Source: JAGVSR01 sp964589785 (GTDB taxonomy: Bacteria > Pseudomonadota > Alphaproteobacteria > Rhizobiales > Hyphomicrobiaceae). From it: a stretch of DNA of 64,000 bases. Under the pieces are notes generated by a model. That model saw only the letters and a list, made by a program, of their open reading frames with translations. It had not been told where the DNA came from and did not search any database. The stretch covers positions 186,001 to 250,000 of the forward strand of contig CAZPUQ010000005.1 of the NCBI GenBank assembly GCA_964589785.1, read 5' to 3'. Below are positions 27,586 to 35,678 of this stretch, in pieces. The position numbers were made by a program, and so were the translations under genes. Numbering within the stretch: the stretch's first letter is position 1; each line of letters starts with the position of its first letter.

Positions 27586-28308
27586 CTACTTGCAGCGCGA
27601 GAAGGCGCCGCGGTCGAAATGGAAGTGGTTTCTGTGGGCGCTGTTGTAGTCCGGGCCGAGGGCGACGCGGAAGTAGCGACATGCCCGCTTGTGGACCTCT
27701 CGCAGGAACTGCCCCTCCGGCCCCTTGTCGTTCCAGTCCTTGAGCACGGAGACGGTCTGTCCGCTCGCCAGCGTGAAGCCGGCGATGTCGATGGCGTTCG
27801 CCGTCGCGTGCTGGCTGCGGATGTTCTTCAGCAAAGGATTGCCGAGGATGTTGCGGCAATCGTAGATCCCCATGTCGCCGACCGACGCGACAGGGCTTCC
27901 GAGCAACGACTGCGCCAGCGGCTGGACGTCGTGCTCGAGCCAGAGCGCGAGCGCGGCAGCCATCTCGCAGGTGATGCGCTCGGCGCCGATGCGGGCGCCG
28001 CCGGCCTTGCCGAACCGCACCGCATTCTGCCAGCCGCAGCCGTCCTTGTAGGGCTGGTCGGACAGGCTTACGGCATCGATGTGCGGCTCCTTGAGGACCG
28101 CTTCGCACAACAACCGATCGCGCCGGAGCGCGGCAAGGCGCGTGTCGAGGAACCAGGTCGGCGGATCGTCGAGCGAGATCGGCGCAAAGGGACTGAAGCG
28201 CTGCGGCAGGAACCCCAGCCGCAGGGCCGCGAAGGTGCCGCCCGCGAGCAGAAGCGCGAGCAGCATCCAGGAGAACGGGTGGCGCTTGGGGCGTTTGGGG
28301 GCGGTCAT
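27586..28308 (-). CDS. extensin-like C-terminal domain protein
   Basis: Encodes 240 residues from the ATG at 28308. A basic start is followed by one membrane segment (FSWMLLALLLAGGTFAAL, about 10-27), so the rest is periplasmic. It has spaced cysteines (LLCEAVL, DGCGW, ITCEM, YDCRN, RACRYF). The pair HATANAIDIAGF and HRNHFHFD resembles the His/Asp metal sites of LAS/M15-type peptidases. This is the extensin-like family common in rhizobia, probably acting on peptidoglycan, but no activity is proven. The stop lies just beyond the acs terminator, and it is convergent with acs. Confidence 0.8.
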   Translation of the reverse strand: MTAPKRPKRHPFSWMLLALLLAGGTFAALRLGFLPQRFSPFAPISLDDPPTWFLDTRLAALRRDRLLCEAVLKEPHIDAVSLSDQPYKDGCGWQNAVRFGKAGGARIGAERITCEMAAALALWLEHDVQPLAQSLLGSPVASVGDMGIYDCRNILGNPLLKNIRSQHATANAIDIAGFTLASGQTVSVLKDWNDKGPEGQFLREVHKRACRYFRVALGPDYNSAHRNHFHFDRGAFSRCK

Positions 28309-28485
28309 GGGCGGGAGGTCATCGTGGTGGTCATGACGGTCGTCATGACGGGGCTGCTCCGGATTGCGGCCGGAGAGTAGCGGCCCGCCGCCATCCAGCC
28401 TAGCTCCGGAACGCCACATCTCTCAGAAACGATCCGCTGGTTGCGCCCGCAGCCGAAAAACGTCACGAGCCGCAAACGCAAGCCG

Positions 28486-28507
28486 GGCCGCGTCGCGACG
28501 CGGCCCG
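28486..28507. terminator. perfect hairpin downstream of TadG-like gene
   Basis: Nearly all G+C, GGGCCGCGTCG and its complement abut to give a perfect palindrome about 25 bases beyond the stop of the minus-strand TadG-like gene. There is no following T run on either strand. It may be a transcript-end hairpin rather than a classical terminator. Confidence 0.4.
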
Positions 28508-28532
28508 GTCTGTGGCGTCGTTGTGGGGTGTC

Positions 28533-29771
28533 TTACTGGGTCAGACGCAGATCGTTGAGGTTCCTCGCGATCGCGCGGAACGCGCTGCGCAGCGCGTCGC
28601 CGTCCGTCGCATCGAAGAAATCGCCGCCCGCGGCCTCGGCGCAATCCTCAAGCAGCCTCTTCGCCGCGCCGGGGGCCTGGAAGGCGACCGTGTAGACCCT
28701 GACGTTCTTCTCGCGCAGCGCGCCGCAGATCGTCAGCGCCTGGCTGCCCGATGCGCCGTTGCTGTAGGCCATGTTGAAGATGCCGTCCGTCATGAGGATC
28801 ACGGCCTTGGTGGTCTTCCCGTCGTTATAGTCGGCGGGCGCGCTGTCTGCCGGCCACACGGTCGTAAAGCTCGGCGCAATGAGGTTCCACGCCCACTGCG
28901 CGCCGATGTGGCCGGCCGTGGCGCCATTCGCCCGGTAGTCGTCGATGGCGGTCTCGAGGCGGTCGCGGTCGTCCGTCAGGGGAACGATCTCGGCACGCGG
29001 GCAATAGTAGCCTTGGTTGCCCTCCGTGCCATCGATATCGCTCGCCGCACCGGCGAGGTAGTAGGCCCCCGCGCCCGTAGCCGCGTCCGTGAAGGCCTCC
29101 GCGCCGGTGCGTTCGCGCACGCATCCGTCAGGGCTCGCGCCGCCCGAGACGGCGTCCGCGTAGGCGCCGAGCTGGATCGACGCCGAATAGGGAGCAAGGC
29201 CGATGCGCACCTTGTTCGGCTGCTCGCCGCCGGGCAGCAGCATGGCGACGAGGTCCTTCGCGGCGGCCTTCAGATCGTCGAGCTTGCGGCCGGACATCGA
29301 TCCGGTGATGTCGAGGGCCATGCCCAGCTCGAGATCGGCCGGATCGAACGACGTGACGCTCGCGATCGGCGTGGCGACGTTGTCGAAGCCGGCCACGCGC
29401 GTGAACGTCATCGGCACGTCGGCGTTGACGTCCACGCGGATCGTATTGTTGAGCCGGTCGGGCACGACGCTCACATTGGTGACATCCGTGAAGTCGCGGC
29501 TGTCGCCCATGTTCTGGTTGAAGAACTTCTCGCCGAGCTCGGACACCTCCGCATCCGACAGCACGCCGTCGAGCATCGCGCGTCCGGCGGCAAGCGCGGC
29601 GGCGTCGGCGGCGGCCGCGAGACGGGTCGTGGTGTGGTAGATGCGCGCCTGGTCGACGGCGATGCCGACGGCGAGGATGAGGACCATCAGGCTCAGTCCG
29701 AACAGGATCGCGACGACGCCGCGCTCGTCGCGGGCGAAGTCGGTGCTGAGCGAGCGGATCGGGAACGCCAT
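28533..29771 (-). CDS. TadG-like protein with von Willebrand A domain
   Basis: Encodes 412 residues from the ATG at 29771 (AAGGAGAG upstream). The N terminus (DFARDERGVVAILFGLSLMV) is a TadE/TadG pilin-like segment with one membrane span at about 18-38. It is followed by a helical alanine-rich piece. From about 150 a VWA domain has the MIDAS-like D154-I-T-G-S-M-S and ILMTDG later on. TadG proteins are accessory parts of Flp/Tad pili in rhizobia. No other tad gene is nearby, so this is an isolated copy with unknown role. A longer reading to 30056 is low-complexity and not credible. Confidence 0.85.
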   Translation of the reverse strand: MAFPIRSLSTDFARDERGVVAILFGLSLMVLILAVGIAVDQARIYHTTTRLAAAADAAALAAGRAMLDGVLSDAEVSELGEKFFNQNMGDSRDFTDVTNVSVVPDRLNNTIRVDVNADVPMTFTRVAGFDNVATPIASVTSFDPADLELGMALDITGSMSGRKLDDLKAAAKDLVAMLLPGGEQPNKVRIGLAPYSASIQLGAYADAVSGGASPDGCVRERTGAEAFTDAATGAGAYYLAGAASDIDGTEGNQGYYCPRAEIVPLTDDRDRLETAIDDYRANGATAGHIGAQWAWNLIAPSFTTVWPADSAPADYNDGKTTKAVILMTDGIFNMAYSNGASGSQALTICGALREKNVRVYTVAFQAPGAAKRLLEDCAEAAGGDFFDATDGDALRSAFRAIARNLNDLRLTQ

Positions 29772-30113
29772 GGCCTGTCTCTCCTTGACACAACCCCGTC
29801 GGGTTTGGAGAGCGGGGTAGCAAGCGCGATGCCTCGGGCAGCCCACGGATGGTTCCGGCGGCGGCCGATCGGCGCGGATGGTTGAGGAAGCGTTAAGCGC
29901 CGTGCCGGCTGTCCCGGCGATCGTGCCGAGAAGGCGGTTGCGCCCGGCGTGAGCCGCCAGTCCCGTCGCGTTCAGCCCGGCGGGTGCAGCGCCGGCGAGG
30001 CCGGAGTGAGGGCGGCGCATCGGGCCGGCGGGCCGGTGAGCGTGCGCTTCTGGCACGAACGCACGGACAACGGGCGCCCGTCGCCCGCGGCGCGGCGCAC
30101 CGCAACGGGGAAG
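29772..30113. other. 342-bp intergenic region
   Basis: Non-coding between the TadG-like start and the SDHAF4 stop. It contains the ribosome-binding site for the former and G+C-rich, weakly repetitive sequence (GGCCGGCGGGCCGG near 30020). I see no promoter I can name and no gene. Confidence 0.4.
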
Positions 30114-30338
30114 CTAGAAGTCCGAAATGATCCCGTCCTTCTCCCAGTCGCCATAGCGGACGGGGTCCGGCCCTGCGCGGCCGCCCACCTCCGCCGGGGG
30201 AGGTCCGGCCGCTGCGTCGCGGGCGCGGCGCCGCGCCTCGGCTTCGGCGAGCGCGCGCCGGGCGGCGTCCGAAAGCGGCCGGTCGGGCGCTGGAGCCGCG
30301 TCCGGGTCCCCAGTAGGGTTGCGTGTGTCTTCGGCCAT
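30114..30338 (-). CDS. succinate dehydrogenase assembly factor 4 (DUF1674)
   Basis: Encodes 74 residues, ATG at 30338 with GGAGGA 6 bases upstream. The alanine/arginine-rich helix is followed by the family-diagnostic end, GPDPVRYGDWEKDGIISDF (compare GPEPTRYGDWE-KGIAVDF in other alphaproteobacteria and mitochondrial SDHAF4). The factor helps assemble the flavinylated SdhA subunit. It is divergent from htpX, an arrangement often seen in rhizobia. No sdh gene is in the window. Confidence 0.9.
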   Translation of the reverse strand: MAEDTRNPTGDPDAAPAPDRPLSDAARRALAEAEARRRARDAAAGPPPAEVGGRAGPDPVRYGDWEKDGIISDF

Positions 30339-30512
30339 GGCCAGTCCTCCGGCGTGCGCGCCGCTGCGAGAGGGCCGGACTGGTTGCCGGCCCCGGTCCT
30401 TCCCATATACCATCCGCATCCGGAAACGGATGCACGCGCGGCCGCACGCTTCGCGCCCTGTCGGGCCCGGCGCGCGGCCCGTCGAGACCTCAAGCGAGAG
30501 CGACCTGATCCC

Positions 30513-31496
30513 ATGCCCATGAATTTCGCCAAGACCGGTCTTCTGCTCATCGTGCTGACGGGCATCCTCGTCGCCATGGGCGCGCTGGTCGGCGGTCAGA
30601 CCGGCCTCGTGATCGCCTTCGTGATGGCGCTCGTCATGAATGCCGTCAGCCTGTGGAAGTCGGACACCATGGTCCTGCGCATGTTCAAGGCGCAGGAGGT
30701 GGACGGGCGCACCGCGCCGGGATACGTCGCCCTTGTGCGGGAACTCGCCGGACGCGCCGGCCTGCCCATGCCGCGCACCTACATCATCGACAACCCGCAG
30801 CCGAACGCGTTCGCGACCGGCCGCAGCCCCTCGCGCGCGGCGGTCGCCGCCTCGACCGGGCTCCTCGACACGCTTTCGCGCGAGGAGCTGGCGGGCGTGG
30901 TGGCGCACGAGTTGGCCCACATCAAGAACCGCGACACGCTGACGATGGGCGTCGCCGCCACCATCGGCGGCGCCATCTCCATGTTCGCGCAGTGGCTCCA
31001 GCTCGGCATGCTGTTCGGCTCCAACCGCGACAGCGGCGGCGGGCCGGGCTTTCTCGCCACGCTCGTCGCGATGCTCGTGGCGCCATTCGCCGCCATGCTC
31101 GTGCAGATGTCGATCAGCCGCTCGCGCGAGTATCAGGCCGACCGGCTCGGCGGCCTGCTGTGCGGCAACCCCATGTGGCTCGCCTCTGCGCTCGCCCGGA
31201 TCCACAACGCGGTCCGGCGCACGCCCAACTGGCAGGCCGAGCGCGCGCCTGGAACCGCGCACCTCTTCATCATCAATCCGCTGACCGGGCAGGGCGTGGA
31301 CAGCCTCTTCTCGACGCACCCGAACGTGGAGAACCGCATCGCGGAGCTGAAGAAACTCGCGGTGGAGATGGGCCAGCTCCCGTCGAGCTTCGAGACGGAC
31401 TATGCCGGCGAGGTCGGCGGCTCGGTCGCTGCCGAGCGCGAGCGGGTGCCGCGCGGACCGTGGTCCGGAACGGCCGGACGTGGCCCGTGGGGTTGA
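30513..31496 (+). CDS. htpX: membrane zinc metalloprotease HtpX
   Basis: Encodes 327 residues from ATG 30513 (a second ATG at 30519). Two N-terminal membrane segments (about 7-25 and 30-47) are followed by the M48 active site H132-E-L-A-H136 and the third zinc ligand E206 in SREYQADRLGG. Further hydrophobic segments (about 148-170, 180-198) lie between. HtpX degrades misfolded inner-membrane proteins under stress. The C-terminal tail (GEVGGSVAAERER) is low-complexity. rsmB follows 52 bases downstream. Confidence 0.95.
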   Translation: MPMNFAKTGLLLIVLTGILVAMGALVGGQTGLVIAFVMALVMNAVSLWKSDTMVLRMFKAQEVDGRTAPGYVALVRELAGRAGLPMPRTYIIDNPQPNAFATGRSPSRAAVAASTGLLDTLSREELAGVVAHELAHIKNRDTLTMGVAATIGGAISMFAQWLQLGMLFGSNRDSGGGPGFLATLVAMLVAPFAAMLVQMSISRSREYQADRLGGLLCGNPMWLASALARIHNAVRRTPNWQAERAPGTAHLFIINPLTGQGVDSLFSTHPNVENRIAELKKLAVEMGQLPSSFETDYAGEVGGSVAAERERVPRGPWSGTAGRGPWG

Positions 31497-31548
31497 GCGG
31501 CGTCGGCGCGCCTGGCGCCCCGTCCGACCGGCCCCCTAGCGAGGCCCG

Positions 31549-32985
31549 ATGACACCTCCCCGACCGCCGCGCGGCGCGCCCGCTCGTCATGGCAAGGCGC
31601 CGCGGCGCGGACCCTCGACGCTGTCCTCCGAGCGGCGCCCAAAGCCGCCGCCGGCGCGACCGGCGGGATTCGAGGCGCGGCAGGCGGCCGTCGAGACGCT
31701 GTGGCGCGTGATGCAGCGCGGCCAGTTTCTCGAGGATGCCTTCGCCGACGCCTTGAGCAAGCCCGCGCGCGCCGGCATCGAACCGCGCGACCGCGCCTTC
31801 GCCCGCCTGCTGGCCACGACCGTGCTGCGTCGGCACGGGGAGCTGGCGCAGCTTGTCGGGGCTTGCCTCGAGCGGCCGCTGCCCGAGCGCCATGGATGGC
31901 TGTGGCAGATTTTGCTGGCCGGGGCAGCGCAGCTTCTCCTGCTCGAGACGCCCGCGCATGCCGCCATCGATCTGGCCGTCGAGCAATGCAAGGCCGATCC
32001 CCATGCGCGCCGGTTCGACAAATTGACCAATGCCGTGCTCCGCCGCATCGCGCTTGGCGGCAAGGCTGCGCTGGAGCCGCTTGACGCGGTCACGCTCAAC
32101 GTGCCGTCCTGGCTCCGCGAGCGGTGGGAGCGCGCCTATGGTGCCGACCTCGCGCGGCGGATCGCGGCGGCCTCGCTTGAAGAGCCGCCGCTCGACCTCT
32201 CGGTGAAGAGCGAACCGGAAACCTGGGCGCGGACACTTCAGGGCGTGGCACTGCCCACGGGCACCGTCCGTCTCCGCGACGCCGGGCGCGTGACCGATTT
32301 GCCGGGCTTCGACGGCGGTGACTGGTGGGTCCAGGACGTGGCCGCCGCGCTGCCCGCGAAGCTTCTCGGCGTCGCGCCCGGCCAGTTGGCCGCCGATCTG
32401 TGTGCGGCGCCGGGCGGCAAGACGGCGCAGCTCGCGGCCGCCGGGGCACGCGTCACCGCGGTCGACGTCTCGCCGGCCCGCATGCGGCGCGTCGAGGAAA
32501 ATCTGGTCCGGCTGCACCTCGATGCGCAGTGCGTCACCGCGGATGTCGCGGCGTGGCAGCCGCCGGCGCTGTTCGATGCCGTTCTCCTCGATGCGCCGTG
32601 CTCGGCGACCGGCACCCTTCGCCGCCATCCCGACATCCTGCACGTGCGCCAGAGCCGCGGCTTCGACAAGCTCGTCGAGCTTCAGTCGCGTCTCCTCGCC
32701 CGCGCGGCCGATCTCGTCCGGCCGGGCGGCCTCCTCGTCTATTGCACGTGCTCGCTCGAGCCGGAAGAAGGGGAGCACCAGATCGCGGGGCTGCTCGCGG
32801 CGCGATCCGACCTCGTGCGCGTGCCTGTTCTCGCGCACGAGATCGGCGGGCTGGCCGAGGCGATCACGCGCGATGGCGATCTGCGCACGCTCCCTTGCCA
32901 CCGCTTTCCTGGCGATTCGAGCGGCGCCGGCATGGACGGATTCTATGCCGCGCGGCTTCGCCGCCGCGCCTCCCACACGGCCTAG
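31549..32985 (+). CDS. rsmB: 16S rRNA (cytosine-C5) methyltransferase RsmB/RsmF-type
   Basis: Encodes 478 residues. A disordered basic start (1-40) is followed by a NusB-like helical domain (about 41-170) and a Rossmann methyltransferase domain. Motif I is DLCAAPGGKTAQLAA (283-297). The two catalytic cysteines are in DAPCSATG (C351) and YCTCS (C401), as in the RsmB/m5C family. It probably methylates C967 of 16S rRNA. It lies in the conserved order htpX-rsmB-heparinase-like-purH, but here a 900-bp gap follows. Confidence 0.93.
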   Translation: MTPPRPPRGAPARHGKAPRRGPSTLSSERRPKPPPARPAGFEARQAAVETLWRVMQRGQFLEDAFADALSKPARAGIEPRDRAFARLLATTVLRRHGELAQLVGACLERPLPERHGWLWQILLAGAAQLLLLETPAHAAIDLAVEQCKADPHARRFDKLTNAVLRRIALGGKAALEPLDAVTLNVPSWLRERWERAYGADLARRIAAASLEEPPLDLSVKSEPETWARTLQGVALPTGTVRLRDAGRVTDLPGFDGGDWWVQDVAAALPAKLLGVAPGQLAADLCAAPGGKTAQLAAAGARVTAVDVSPARMRRVEENLVRLHLDAQCVTADVAAWQPPALFDAVLLDAPCSATGTLRRHPDILHVRQSRGFDKLVELQSRLLARAADLVRPGGLLVYCTCSLEPEEGEHQIAGLLAARSDLVRVPVLAHEIGGLAEAITRDGDLRTLPCHRFPGDSSGAGMDGFYAARLRRRASHTA

Positions 32986-33032
32986 CAGGCTCACACTCCC
33001 AGGTTCCGTGCGCCACCTACCCCTCCCGCGAA

Positions 33033-33186
33033 CGTCATCCTCGGCCAAGGACGCATCGCAACCGCCGGCCGGGGATCCAGCGATAGACTCAGCGCCGCAG
33101 GGCTCACGACCACATGCGGTGTCTGCGACGCGTTTTGCGCTGGATCCCCGAACACGCCTCGCTGCGCTCACGCGTTCGAGGATGAC
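33033..33186. repeat. large inverted repeat module
   Basis: ACGTCATCCTCGG and GGGGATCCAGCG near 33033-33083 recur in reverse orientation as CGCTGGATCCCCG and CGAGGATGACGT at 33138-33186. The two halves flank about 55 bases of unrelated sequence. Such ATCCTCG/GGATCC modules resemble dispersed non-coding elements of rhizobial genomes. Confidence 0.5.
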
Positions 33187-33216
33187 GTTTTGCAGGTGGC
33201 CCGACCACCCCACGTC

Positions 33217-33239
33217 ATGGCCGGGTTCAACCCGGCCAT
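33217..33239. repeat. 23-base intergenic palindrome
   Basis: The arm ATGGCCGGGTT and its exact complement flank one central C. It is flanked by CACGTC and CCAGG. This is the core of a repeat commonly dispersed in Bradyrhizobium-like and related intergenic regions (ATGGCCGGGCTTGACCCGGCCAT type). Confidence 0.6.
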
Positions 33240-33885
33240 CCAGGGCGACAGCCGCCGACAGGTGAGCCTGGGCTCCATGACGTTGGGAGCGAACTTGTCC
33301 CCGCCGCTTATCGCGCACCCTAGACTTGGCGCACCTGCATCACTCGGGGGCGCCGTCCGGAGGCGTCTGGATCGCGCGACGCAGGGGCGGGTGCGGGAGG
33401 ACCTTCGAGGCTCGACGCGGGCCAACCCTCCCGACTTTATCTCCATACCCCGCGGTAACGCAGGGTCCGGGTGGGGTACCGGTGAAAAGTGGAGGCCGGC
33501 AGGCCTGGGGTAAGAGCGAGCCCAGGCGAAGCCCGTCAAAGCGGGGCGCCGCGGCGCTTCATTCTAGATCCTTGCGGACGACCCGCGGCTCCGCCGCGCC
33601 CCGCTCCCCGAACATTTCCTGCCTCCGGTGCGAAGGCACGCGGGGTGTGCCTCGGTGTCTGCGAGTCCGGCTCTTTCACCGCGCTGCCGCCTGCATCTGC
33701 GTCCTCACGTCCAACACGCCCGCGCCGTTGGAAATCCCGGTGAACGGCGGGAACATGCTCTCCACTTGCTACGCACAGCTTGTGGGACGCCGCTCCTTGT
33801 CAGGGCCGCGGGCGTGGGGTAGGCGAGCCTGGGACGGCGGCGAGAAGCCAGGACCAAGTCCATCGAGGAGAGGCAAGTCGGCCCC

Positions 33886-35583
33886 ATGGCGGCATTGAGC
33901 TTGGCCGAACGGTCGCGGATCGCGCTCATTGCCGCCAAGCGGTCGCAGCGTGCCTCCGTCGCGCGCCTCCAGTTCTCGCCGTTCCTGCGCTGGCGGTTCG
34001 GCACCGCCAACCTCGGCAACCTCCTCATCGTGCCGCAGACGCTCCGCAATTCCGATCCGAGCTTCTGGCCGGAGCTGAAGCTCGGCCAGCTCGGCCTGGC
34101 AGGCACGGCGGCGAAGCTCTACGAGCGCTCGCCACTGGACATCGTCCCGCCGACCGAGGCCTGGGCGAAATCGCTGCACGGCTTCAGTTGGCTGCGGCAC
34201 ATGGAAGCCGCGGGCGAGGAGGAGGCGCGCGACGTCGCGCGGCGCATCACCGTCGAGTGGACCTTCCGCCAGCGCGGCTCGGGGCTAGCGTGGGAGCCGG
34301 GCGTCATGGGCCGGCGCATCATCTCGTGGCTATCGCATGCCAACTTCCTGCTCGACGGCGCCGACGTCGAAACCTACGACGCGGTGACCGGAAGCCTCGG
34401 GGCGCAGATCGTGCGTCTTGCCGCCTGCTGGCGCGACGGCCCGGACGGCTATCCGCGCCTGCTGGCTCTGACGGCGCTGGTGCTCGCCTACCTGTGCGTG
34501 GCGGGGCACGAGCGTCAGCTCGATGAGATCGACAAAATTTTCTCGGCGGAGATCGAGCGGCACATCCTGGAGGACGGTGGGCACGTCAGCCGCAATCCGT
34601 CGGTGCTCGTCGATCTCCTCCTGGACCTCTTGCCGGCCCGGCAGTGTTTCGCCGCGCGCGGACGCAAGCCTCCGGAGGCGCTCATGCAGGCGCTCGCCGA
34701 CTCGGTGGCCTTCCTGCGCTACATGCGTCTCGGTGACGGACGGCTGGCGCGCTTCAACGGCGTGTCGGTCGCCGCGCCCGCGGGCCTGGCGACGGTGCTC
34801 GCCTATGATGACCGCCTCGGCACGCCGATCGCCAACGCGCATCAGTCGCGCTACGTTCACCTCGAGCGCGGCGCGACGATCCTGATCGGCGACGGCGGCG
34901 GTGCGCCGCCCTTCGAGTTCGCCGGCGAGGCCCACGCAGGATGCCTGTCGTTCGAGATGAGCGCCGGACCGCGCCTGGTCTTCGTCAACGGCGGCGCGCC
35001 GGGTCCCGCCGATGCCGAGTGGCGGGCGCAGGCCCGCGCGACGGCCAGCCACAACACCCTGTGCGTCGCCGAAGCCTCCTCCGCGAAGCTGGTGCGGCAC
35101 AAGAAGCTCGAGACGCTGATCGGCGGCGCGCCGATCCTCGGGCCGCGCCATGTGACGTCCTCCGTGGAGGAGGTGAACGGCGACCTCGTCTGGACCGGCA
35201 GCCACGACGGCTATCTCGGGCGCTTCGGCCTCATCCATCGCCGGCAGGTGACGGTGACGGCGTCGGGCGCCGGCATTCGCGGTCTCGACCGGTTGAGCGG
35301 GCAGGAGGCCGCTCTCCGGTTGCGGACCGACCTGCCGTTCGCCATTCATTTCCACCTCCATCCCGAGGTCTCCTGCCGCCTCGGCAGCGAGCCGGAGACC
35401 GCCGAGATCGTCCTGCCGGAAGGGCAGGTGTGGCGCTTCTCGGCGCAAGGCGCCGAGCTTTCAATCGAGGAGAGCACGTATTTCGCGGATTCGTCGGGGC
35501 CCAGGCGGTCGCTGCAGTTCGTCCTGCGCGGCACGACCTTCGGCGAGACGGACGTCGCGTGGCATGTGGCGATCCGGGCGTGA
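33886..35583 (+). CDS. heparinase II/III family protein
   Basis: Encodes 565 residues, ATG at 33886, 900 bases after rsmB. An N-terminal all-helical (alpha/alpha toroid) part contains SLHGFSWLRHM, TVEWTFRQRGSGLAWEP and WLSHANFLL. It is followed by a beta-rich heparinase II/III-like C-terminal half (LIGDGGGAPPFEF, ATASHNTLCV, RRQVTVTASG). There is no signal peptide, so it is predicted cytoplasmic, unlike secreted lyases. The family in this position is conserved in rhizobia and its substrate is unknown. It ends 95 bases before purH. Confidence 0.85.
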   Translation: MAALSLAERSRIALIAAKRSQRASVARLQFSPFLRWRFGTANLGNLLIVPQTLRNSDPSFWPELKLGQLGLAGTAAKLYERSPLDIVPPTEAWAKSLHGFSWLRHMEAAGEEEARDVARRITVEWTFRQRGSGLAWEPGVMGRRIISWLSHANFLLDGADVETYDAVTGSLGAQIVRLAACWRDGPDGYPRLLALTALVLAYLCVAGHERQLDEIDKIFSAEIERHILEDGGHVSRNPSVLVDLLLDLLPARQCFAARGRKPPEALMQALADSVAFLRYMRLGDGRLARFNGVSVAAPAGLATVLAYDDRLGTPIANAHQSRYVHLERGATILIGDGGGAPPFEFAGEAHAGCLSFEMSAGPRLVFVNGGAPGPADAEWRAQARATASHNTLCVAEASSAKLVRHKKLETLIGGAPILGPRHVTSSVEEVNGDLVWTGSHDGYLGRFGLIHRRQVTVTASGAGIRGLDRLSGQEAALRLRTDLPFAIHFHLHPEVSCRLGSEPETAEIVLPEGQVWRFSAQGAELSIEESTYFADSSGPRRSLQFVLRGTTFGETDVAWHVAIRA

Positions 35584-35678
35584 CCCCGTTCGTGACCCTG
35601 TGTCCCGCGGCTTGTCGGGCGCCGGCTGTACCGTTCCCGGCCTCTTCGTGGTAAGGCCCGCCGGAAGCAAAGAAGGAC

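Larger units (their letters stand above)
32986..33885. other. 900-bp intergenic region with mosaic repeats
   Basis: The longest non-coding stretch in the window, inside an otherwise compact rsmB-heparinase-purH order. It holds inverted copies of a GTCATCCTCG...GGGGATCCAG module (33033-33186), a 23-base palindrome at 33217, and a block near 33420-33500. On the minus strand that block translates as PHPDPALPRG, a known signature of rhizobial intergenic repeats. No frame shows codon bias. The end (about 33780-33885) is the leader of the heparinase-like gene. Confidence 0.55.

Noticed and set aside
33326..33898. 190-residue frame in the rsmB-heparinase gap
   Set aside because: No codon bias, no start signal, and it covers repeat modules. 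The heparinase-like gene has a better ATG at 33886 in another frame.
35584..35678. Purine riboswitch in front of purH
   Set aside because: The 95-base leader shows none of the conserved purine-riboswitch core and has little room for it.
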